Positions 1 to 5,541 of a stretch of DNA of 5,541 nt are shown one piece after another. The translations under genes were made by a program, and so were the position numbers. The DNA comes from Acidobacteriota bacterium (GTDB lineage: Bacteria > Acidobacteriota > Vicinamibacteria > Vicinamibacterales > 2-12-FULL-66-21): contig JAIVJE010000086.1 in the NCBI GenBank assembly GCA_020200195.1, positions 1 to 5,541 on the forward strand. The letters run 5' to 3'. Position 1 is the stretch's first letter. Each line of letters opens with the position of its first letter. The notes below the pieces were generated by a model, which was not told the DNA's origin, did not search any database, and saw only the letters and a program-made list of their open reading frames with translations.

Positions 1-977
1 CCCTGGCACTTTGGATGCTGCTGCTCTCGCAGCCAGCAACGGCGCAGACCGTCCACGTGGCCATCATCGCCGGCCTCCCCGGCAGTCCCGAGCATGCGGA
101 GCTGTTTCAGAAATGGTCCGCGACGCTCGTCGATACCGCGTCGCAGCGATTCGGCGTGCCCTCCCAGCGCATCGTGTATCTGGCGGACAAGCCGGAAGTC
201 GACCCGAAGCGGGTGACCGGACGCTCGACGCGGCAGGAAATCGAACGGGCTTTCGCGGCGCTGGCGCAGGCCGCGGCGCCGGAGGACATCGTATTCGTGG
301 TGCTGATCGGGCACGGGACGTTCGACGGGAAGCTCGCCAAGTTCAACCTGCCCGGGCCGGACATGGGACCGGCGGACTTTGCGCCGTTGGTCAAGCGGCT
401 ATGGTCGAAGCACGTCGTCTTCGTGAATGCCGCCAGCGCCAGCGGGCCGTTCGTCGCGGCGCTCGCCGCGCCGGGGCGGACGATTGTGACGGCGACGCGC
501 ACCGGCAGTGAGCGGTTCGCGACGCTGTTCGGCGGCTATTTCGTGGACGCGCTAGCTGGCGACGCAGCGGATGCGGACAAGAACCGGCGGATCTCCGTTC
601 TCGAAGCGTTCGAATATGCGCGCCGCGAGGTGGTCACCGCTTACGAGCGTGAAGGCATCATGCTGACCGAGCATCCGCTGCTCGACGACACCGGCGACGG
701 GGAGGGAAGCGCGCAGCCGGCACGCGACGGCAAGCATGGACGGGTTGCGGCGATGATCTCTCTCGGCGCGGTGTCGGCGGCTGACCCGTTGCCCGCCGAT
801 CCCAGGCTCCGGGCGCTGCACGAGCAGCGTCGGGACCTGGAGCGGCGTGTCGAGGCGTTGAAGCTGCTCAAAGACAGCATGGATCCGGAGCGGTATGCCG
901 GCGACTTGGAGAAAGTCCTGACAGAGCTGGCGCTCAAGACGCGGGAGATCAAAACGCTCGAAGGGAAGGACCCGTGA
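1..977 (+). CDS. Exported caspase/legumain-like (peptidase C13-type) protein lacking the catalytic cysteine; 5' end outside the window
   Basis: The frame is open to the left edge (Leu-Ala-Leu-Trp precede the Met at 15), so the true start probably lies upstream. Residues below count from that Met. The N-terminus reads as the end of a signal peptide (LALWMLLLSQPATAQ, likely cut after ATA), which implies export. The core resembles bacterial C13/caspase-like proteins: a beta strand into L-I-G-H-G with the catalytic-type His at 100, then FNLPGPDM, then VNAASASG (137-144) where the Cys-containing DACxSG of active enzymes would fall. Ser141 sits at the Cys position, and the visible protein has no cysteine at all. 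Residues 186-197 fit an EF-hand-like loop, and residues 224-230 are acidic and Gly-rich (DDTGDGE). Residues about 264-318 are charged and heptad-like, probably a coiled coil. A protease-dead binding or scaffold role is inferred; a Ser-based activity is a less likely alternative. The gene overlaps the next by GTGA. Confidence 0.8.
   Translation, partial: LALWMLLLSQPATAQTVHVAIIAGLPGSPEHAELFQKWSATLVDTASQRFGVPSQRIVYLADKPEVDPKRVTGRSTRQEIERAFAALAQAAAPEDIVFVVLIGHGTFDGKLAKFNLPGPDMGPADFAPLVKRLWSKHVVFVNAASASGPFVAALAAPGRTIVTATRTGSERFATLFGGYFVDALAGDAADADKNRRISVLEAFEYARREVVTAYEREGIMLTEHPLLDDTGDGEGSAQPARDGKHGRVAAMISLGAVSAADPLPADPRLRALHEQRRDLERRVEALKLLKDSMDPERYAGDLEKVLTELALKTREIKTLEGKDP
961..970 (+). promoter_or_regulatory. 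Ribosome binding site for the GTG start at 974
   Basis: The purine run AAGGGAAGGA lies at the end of the upstream caspase-like gene. AGGGA ends 7 bases and AGGA ends 3 bases before the GTG at 974. It supports GTG 974 as the start and the GTGA overlap (974-977) with the upstream stop, an arrangement typical of translational coupling. Confidence 0.7.
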
Positions 978-1768
978 CGCGCAGGCTGCGCACGCACGTG
1001 GGCGTCACCGCAGTCGTGCTGTGTGTCGCGGCGTCCGCACTCCCGGCTCAGTTCGGCGAGCGCGACCGTCCGCCCGTGACGGAGGCGACGGGGAACATGC
1101 CGTACGACGGCCGCTTCGTGTTCGTGCGTCTCCGCTTCAACAGCGGCTTCGGCAATGGCTTCGGAGGCGGCTTCGGCCGCCGCGGCCGTGAGGCGCCGTG
1201 GGCGCACGATTACCCGACCGCCGACGTGCACATGATGAAGATCCTCAACGAGCTGACGCTGCTCCGCCCGCGCGTGGACGGGTCGAACGTCCTGTCGCTC
1301 GAGGATCCGGAGCTGTGCAACTACCCGATCGCGTATATGTCGGAGCCTGGCTTCTGGACGATGGACGACAACGAGGCGAAGGGCTTTCGCAACTACCTGC
1401 TCAAGGGTGGCTTCGTAATCTTCGACGACTTCCGGGGATACGGACACTGGGACAACCTGGAGCAGCAGATGCGCCGGGTGCTTCCCGAGGGGCGGTTCAT
1501 CCAGATCGACGCGACGCACCCGATCTTCCACTCGTTCTTCGAGATCGATACGCTCGATCTCCTGACCTCCTACGGCGGCGAGACGCCGACGTATTTCGGC
1601 ATGTTCGAAGGCAACGACCCGAAGAAGCGCTTGATCGCGATCGCGAACTACAACAACGATCTCGGTGAGTACTGGGAATTTTCCGACACCGGCAGGGACC
1701 CTGTCGATCTGTCCAACGAGGCGTACAAGTTCGGGGTCAATTACTTCATTTACGGGCTGACGCATTAA
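974..1768 (+). CDS. DUF4159 domain-containing exported protein
   Basis: The product is 264 residues. It starts with a twin-Arg, hydrophobic signal peptide (MTRRLRTHVGVTAVVLCVAA) and a likely cleavage site at ALPA|Q near residue 26. The rest matches the DUF4159 family: FVFVRLRFNSG, a Gly-Phe loop (58-68), W-A-H-D-Y-P (76-81), a hydrophobic strand GGFVIFDDFRG (145-155), and HPIFHSFF (182-189), ending in an aromatic NYFIYGLTH. The fold is probably glutamine-amidotransferase-like, but I see no catalytic Cys-His-Glu triad. The family has no established biochemical role. It is often found beside MoxR/DUF58/VWA genes, as here. The GTG start is fixed by the purine-rich site at 961-970 and by the signal peptide that begins directly at it. 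The 4-base overlap with the caspase-like gene suggests the two are co-translated and act in the same compartment. The family call is firm; the function is unknown. Confidence 0.88.
   Translation: MTRRLRTHVGVTAVVLCVAASALPAQFGERDRPPVTEATGNMPYDGRFVFVRLRFNSGFGNGFGGGFGRRGREAPWAHDYPTADVHMMKILNELTLLRPRVDGSNVLSLEDPELCNYPIAYMSEPGFWTMDDNEAKGFRNYLLKGGFVIFDDFRGYGHWDNLEQQMRRVLPEGRFIQIDATHPIFHSFFEIDTLDLLTSYGGETPTYFGMFEGNDPKKRLIAIANYNNDLGEYWEFSDTGRDPVDLSNEAYKFGVNYFIYGLTH
1145..1176 (+). repeat. In-frame 12-bp periodic repeat coding for a Gly-Phe loop
   Basis: GGCTTCGG occurs three times at exactly 12-base spacing (1145-1152, 1157-1164, 1169-1176). It encodes three GFG units at residues 58-68 of the DUF4159 protein (GFGN, GFGG, GFG), followed by an Arg-rich RRGR. 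It is probably a flexible loop in the exported protein that grew by short tandem duplication. Family members often carry Gly/Arg-rich sequence at this point, so the loop itself is not foreign. Confidence 0.75.
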
Positions 1769-1770
1769 CG

Positions 1771-1835
1771 AAGTCCTTGGTCCTTGGTGCTTAGTGTGGT
1801 CAAGGCTAGCGTGAAGGACTCAGTACCAAGGACTT
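1771..1835. repeat. Heptamer-based imperfect palindromic repeat in the only intergenic gap
   Basis: The arms AAGTCCTTGGT (1771-1781) and ACCAAGGACTT (1825-1835) are perfect 11-bp inverted repeats separated by 43 bases. The left arm continues as a 7-base periodic run: GTCCTTG (1773-1779), GTCCTTG (1780-1786), GTGCTTA (1787-1793). On the right, the complementary unit recurs as GAAGGAC (1813-1819), CAAGGAC (1827-1833) and TAAGGAC (1835-1841). The tandem units allow several pairing registers. There is no T-run after the right arm and the loop is long, so it does not look like a standard intrinsic terminator. It may be a dispersed intergenic repeat, a weak transcript-end or mRNA-stability structure, or a protein-binding site. 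Confidence 0.7.
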
Positions 1836-1839
1836 AAGG

Positions 1840-1859
1840 ACTACAGAAAACTACAGAAA
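1840..1859 (+). repeat. Perfect 10-bp tandem duplication before the MoxR gene
   Basis: ACTACAGAAA at 1840-1849 is repeated exactly at 1850-1859. The first copy overlaps the last AAGGACT unit of the upstream repeat. The second copy runs directly into GG, so its final AAA forms the AAAGG ribosome binding site of the MoxR gene. It is non-coding and AT-richer than the surrounding sequence. Confidence 0.75.
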
Positions 1860-1861
1860 GG
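1857..1861 (+). promoter_or_regulatory. Ribosome binding site for the MoxR gene
   Basis: AAAGG ends 8 bases before the GTG at 1870, a normal spacing. It decides the start. The nearby ATG at 1865 is out of frame and reads Met-Gln-stop (ATG CAG TGA, 1865-1873), and that stop overlaps the GTG start. Confidence 0.6.
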
Positions 1862-1869
1862 CTGATGCA

Positions 1870-2907
<1,038 letters not shown>

Positions 2908-2908
2908 C

Positions 2909-3823
2909 GTGCCACGCGCTGCAGCGGCCATCCCCGGTGCCCGATTCGTGGATCCGCTAGTTCTCTCGCGCATCGGCAACCTGGAGCTGGTGGCACGCGG
3001 CGTCGTAGACGGGCTCATCAACGGTCTCCACCGGTCCCCGTACTTCGGCGCGTCCGTGGACTTCGCGGAGCACCGCGGCTACGTTCCTGGCGACGATATT
3101 CGCCGTGTGGACTGGCGTGTGTACGCCCGCACGGATCGGTACTACATCAAGGAGTACGAGGCCGACTCGAACGCCAACTTCTCGGTGCTGCTGGACGTTT
3201 CGAAATCGATGGCGTTCGGTACGCGTGGCATGACGAAGCTGGACTATGGCCGCATGCTGGCGGGCTGCCTCACATATCTCGTCCACCGACAGCGCGACCG
3301 CGTCGGCCTCGTCACGTTCGACCACGACATCGTCGAGCACGTGCCACCCTCGGCGAAGCACATGGATGTCGTACTGCACGTGCTGGATCGCGTGAAGCCG
3401 GCGGGTGCGGGCAACCTGCTCGCCCCGCTGCACAAGATGGCAGAGCACTTCGGCCGCCGCGGCCTGTTGGTGCTGATCTCCGATCTATATGAGGATCCGG
3501 ACACCGTGATCGAGGCCATCGGGCCGTTGCGGTTCCGCGGCAACGACGTGATCGTGTTTCACCTGCTCGATCCGGCCGAGCTCGATTTCACGTTCGCCGA
3601 GCCGTCCGCCTTCGAGGACCTTGAGAGCGGAGAGCAGATTCCAATCGTGCCCGACGCGCTGGCCGATCAATATCGGCAGCTGGTGCGGGGACATGTCGCC
3701 GCGCTCGCTGAGCGATGCTCTGCGAACCGGATCGATTACTCGCAGATCAACACGTCGTCACCACTCGATCACGCGCTGTTCACGTATCTCTCGACGCGTG
3801 AGCGGCTCACGAGGATCCGGTAA
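2909..3823 (+). CDS. DUF58 domain-containing protein (VWA-like fold)
   Basis: The product is 304 residues and carries the DUF58 hallmark FAEHRGYVPGDDIRRVDW (roughly residues 51-68), followed by YARTDRYYIKEYE. A VWA-like segment comes next: LLDVSKSM has the metal-site (MIDAS) DxSxS as D96-S98-S100, and LISDLYED supplies Asp192. At the usual MIDAS Thr position (GGTDL in many relatives) the sequence is GAGNL, with Gly168-Asn169, so that ligand seems missing. The C-terminal half (VIVFHLLDPAELDF, FEDLESGE) is typical of the MoxR-linked subgroup. No membrane segment is evident, so it is probably cytosolic or peripheral. It begins 1 base after the MoxR stop, with a weak GGAA about 6 bases upstream, so translation is likely coupled. 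GTG 2948 (Val14) is a possible alternative start. The likely role is as a partner of MoxR; the exact role is unknown. Confidence 0.93.
   Translation: MPRAAAAIPGARFVDPLVLSRIGNLELVARGVVDGLINGLHRSPYFGASVDFAEHRGYVPGDDIRRVDWRVYARTDRYYIKEYEADSNANFSVLLDVSKSMAFGTRGMTKLDYGRMLAGCLTYLVHRQRDRVGLVTFDHDIVEHVPPSAKHMDVVLHVLDRVKPAGAGNLLAPLHKMAEHFGRRGLLVLISDLYEDPDTVIEAIGPLRFRGNDVIVFHLLDPAELDFTFAEPSAFEDLESGEQIPIVPDALADQYRQLVRGHVAALAERCSANRIDYSQINTSSPLDHALFTYLSTRERLTRIR
3811..3815 (+). promoter_or_regulatory. Ribosome binding site for the BatA-like gene
   Basis: GAGGA inside the last codons of the DUF58 gene ends 8 bases before the GTG at 3824. That GTG directly abuts the DUF58 stop (TAAGTG). The spacing supports this GTG as the start and implies translational coupling. 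Confidence 0.65.
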
Positions 3824-5541
3824 GTGGCGTTTCTGACGCCGCTGTTTCTCGCGGGACTCGCCGCGCTGGCGATTCCGGTGCTGGTGCACCTGATTCAGCG
3901 GGAGCGGCGCAACGTCGTCGAGTTCCCCTCACTCATGTTCCTGCGGCGCATCCCGTATCAGTCGGTTCAGCGCCGGCGCATTCGTCATTGGGTACTCCTG
4001 CTCATGCGGCTCGCCGCGCTCGCACTGATTGTGGCGGCGTTCGCGCGGCCCTTTCTCAGGCGTGGGGATGTCGGAGCGGCGGCAGCGGCGGGTGCGCGGG
4101 AGGTCGTCCTGCTGGTCGATCGTTCTTACAGTATGGGCTACGCCGATCGCTGGCAGCGGGCGCTCGCGGCGGCGCGTCAGGCGATCAACGGACTGGGCGG
4201 GGCCGATCGTGCGTCCATCGTTCTGTTCTCGTCGAACGCCGAGGTGGCGGTGCGGTCGACGTCCGACAAAGGCCGGTTGCTGGCGGCGATTGGCGGAGAA
4301 CCCTCGGCCGCGGGAACGCGCTTCGCGCCGGCACTGAAGCTCGCAGGGACTATTCTCAGTGAATCGGCGGTGCCGCGGCGTGAAGCGATCCTGATCAGCG
4401 ACTTCCAGCGCGCGGGCTGGCAGGGTTCCGAGGGCGTCCGGTTGCCGGACGGCGCCTCGCTGACCACCGTCCCCATCAGCGACCAGGCGACGGCGAATGT
4501 CGCGGTCACGCCGATCGCACTCGAACGGTCGACGTTTTCGGATCAGGAGCGGACTGCCGTTACGGCAGGGGTGGTCAATCGCGGATCCGCGCCGCTCACA
4601 GCGGTGGATCTGACGCTGGAGATCGACGGCCGATCGGTGGAGACACGGCGACTCCGGCTGGAGCCGAACGGGTCGGCCTCGGCGACGTTTGCACCTGTCA
4701 CGATCGCGGCGCGCAACACGCGCGGGACCGTGCGTATCGGGGCGGACTCGCTCGCGCGTGATAACAGCTTCCATTTTGTCGTCTCTCCGGGGAGTCCGGT
4801 GACGGTCGTCATCGCGCAGCGCGCTGGCGCGCCAGGGGCTTCAGGGCTTTACGTCTCGCGGGCGCTCGCGGTCGGGGACGCTCCGCGTTTCGAGGTGACG
4901 ACGAGAGAGATCGATGCGCTGTCGGCCGCCGACGTGGATGCGGCGGATGTCGTGATGCTCAACGACGTGTCCGCGCCACCGGGCCTCGCCGATCGCCTTA
5001 GCCGGTTCGCTGAACGGGGCGGCGGCGTGTTCGTCGTGCTCGGCGAGCGAGCGGCGTGGCCGCAGAGCACCCCGTCGCTCCTGCCAGCCGTCGTCGAGGC
5101 GGCCGTCGATCGGGCACGGCAGCCGGCGCGGTTAGTCGCGCTCGAGTACGGCCACCCGATCTTCGAGCTGTTCCGCTCGCCGCGCAGCGGAGATTTCTCG
5201 GCGGCACGGTTCTACAGCTACCGTGCGGTGAAACCGGCGGCTGACGCCCGCGTACTCGCGCGCTTCGACGACGGCGGAGCCGCGCTGGTGGAGAGACCCA
5301 CTGGAAGCGGCCGCGTGTTGTTGTGGACGTCCACCATCGATCTGTCATGGAACGATCTGGCGGTGAAGCCGGTGTATCTTCCGTTCATTCACCGGCTCGC
5401 TCGTCATCTCGGCTCGTACAGAGATCCCGCTCCGTGGCACACGGTCGGGGACGTGCTCGAACCACGGCGCGCCGAGCCAGGAGCGTCAGCGCGCAGTCCG
5501 GAGGGCCGCTCTGTTCTGACGCCATCAGGCCAGCGCATACC
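3824..5541 (+). CDS. BatA-like membrane-anchored VWA protein with a GATase-like C-terminal region; 3' end outside the window
   Basis: The reading frame is open from GTG 3824 to the window end (572 codons, no stop). Residues 1-20 (AFLTPLFLAGLAALAIPVLVHLIQ) are the typical BatA N-terminal membrane segment. A second segment lies at about 56-74, preceded by RRRIRH and followed by RPF. A VWA domain follows, with a complete metal site: DRSYS (D99, S101, S103), Thr165 in AAGTRF, and Asp193 in LISDF. Residues about 225-305 look like a beta-sandwich, CARDB-like domain (VVNRGSAPLTAVDLTLEIDG), ending in RDNSFHFVVSPG. Residues about 325-525 look like a glutamine-amidotransferase-like domain: DVVMLND, FAERGGGVFVVLG, GHPIF (443-447) and LLWTSTIDLSWNDL. 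Relatives usually end in a further membrane helix, which would lie beyond the window. It is probably the membrane-side partner of the MoxR/DUF58 pair and abuts the DUF58 stop with no gap. The name BatA-like reflects domain content, not proven aerotolerance. Confidence 0.9.
   Translation, partial: MAFLTPLFLAGLAALAIPVLVHLIQRERRNVVEFPSLMFLRRIPYQSVQRRRIRHWVLLLMRLAALALIVAAFARPFLRRGDVGAAAAAGAREVVLLVDRSYSMGYADRWQRALAAARQAINGLGGADRASIVLFSSNAEVAVRSTSDKGRLLAAIGGEPSAAGTRFAPALKLAGTILSESAVPRREAILISDFQRAGWQGSEGVRLPDGASLTTVPISDQATANVAVTPIALERSTFSDQERTAVTAGVVNRGSAPLTAVDLTLEIDGRSVETRRLRLEPNGSASATFAPVTIAARNTRGTVRIGADSLARDNSFHFVVSPGSPVTVVIAQRAGAPGASGLYVSRALAVGDAPRFEVTTREIDALSAADVDAADVVMLNDVSAPPGLADRLSRFAERGGGVFVVLGERAAWPQSTPSLLPAVVEAAVDRARQPARLVALEYGHPIFELFRSPRSGDFSAARFYSYRAVKPAADARVLARFDDGGAALVERPTGSGRVLLWTSTIDLSWNDLAVKPVYLPFIHRLARHLGSYRDPAPWHTVGDVLEPRRAEPGASARSPEGRSVLTPSGQRI

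Noticed and set aside
641..1765. Antisense open frame of 374 codons across the caspase-like and DUF4159 genes
   Set aside because: It spans two well-supported genes, its translation is Arg/Val-rich with no recognisable domain, and long antisense frames are expected in GC-rich coding DNA.
1769..1869. Intrinsic terminator between the DUF4159 and MoxR genes
   Set aside because: The inverted repeat has a 43-base centre and no T-run after the right arm. I also found no convincing -35/-10 pair, so neither a terminator nor a promoter is called.
2950..2964. Resemblance to a cloning-vector polylinker (GGATCC followed by CTAGTTCT)
   Set aside because: The stretch encodes conserved DUF58 N-terminal residues (VDPLVLSRIGNLEL) in frame, and the match breaks on both sides, so it is coincidence rather than vector contamination.
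3929..4774. Antisense open frame of 281 codons opposite the BatA-like gene
   Set aside because: The Arg-rich, low-complexity product mirrors the codon pattern of the real gene, whose membrane segments and full VWA metal site are clear on the + strand.

Overview
The window is a compact, fully co-oriented (+ strand), GC-rich bacterial gene cluster, roughly two-thirds G+C by eye. It holds five genes and one real intergenic gap. From the protein families and base composition it most resembles an acidobacterial (Vicinamibacteria-like), gemmatimonadal or planctomycete-type genome. That taxonomic call rests on gene content only and is tentative. There is no sign of rRNA, tRNA, CRISPR, insertion sequences or phage genes.

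Layout: (1) 1-977 is the 3' part of an exported caspase/legumain-like (peptidase C13-type) protein. It keeps the catalytic-type His but has no cysteine in the visible part, and it ends in a coiled coil. (2) 974-1768, overlapping by 4 bases (GTGA), encodes an exported DUF4159-family protein with a Gly-Phe repeat. (3) 1769-1869 is the only intergenic gap. It carries an 11-bp perfect inverted repeat built from a GTCCTTG/CAAGGAC heptamer, followed by a perfect 10-bp tandem duplication that runs into the next ribosome binding site. (4) 1870-2907 is a MoxR-family AAA+ ATPase. (5) 2909-3823 is a DUF58-family protein with a von Willebrand A (VWA)-like fold. (6) 3824 to the window end is a BatA-like membrane-anchored VWA protein, cut off by the window edge.

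Genes 4-6 form the classic MoxR-DUF58-BatA module, with junctions of 1 and 0 bases. In known systems of this type a cytosolic MoxR ATPase is thought to act in a chaperone-like way with VWA proteins at the cytoplasmic membrane. The two upstream genes encode predicted secreted proteins. DUF4159 and the C-terminal part of the BatA-like protein share a recognisable glutamine-amidotransferase-like sequence pattern (a Gly-rich beta strand, then an HPIF motif). A reasonable but unproven reading is one envelope-associated module in which a cytosolic ATPase, a membrane VWA protein and exported caspase-like and DUF4159 proteins act together. All four visible start codons are GTG, and the close junctions point to translational coupling inside two blocks (genes 1-2 and genes 3-5 in map order).

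Nothing here is clearly a wholly new system. The points most worth following up are the Cys-less caspase-like protein with its EF-hand-like loop, the paired GATase-like signatures, and the heptamer-phased repeat in the only gap.
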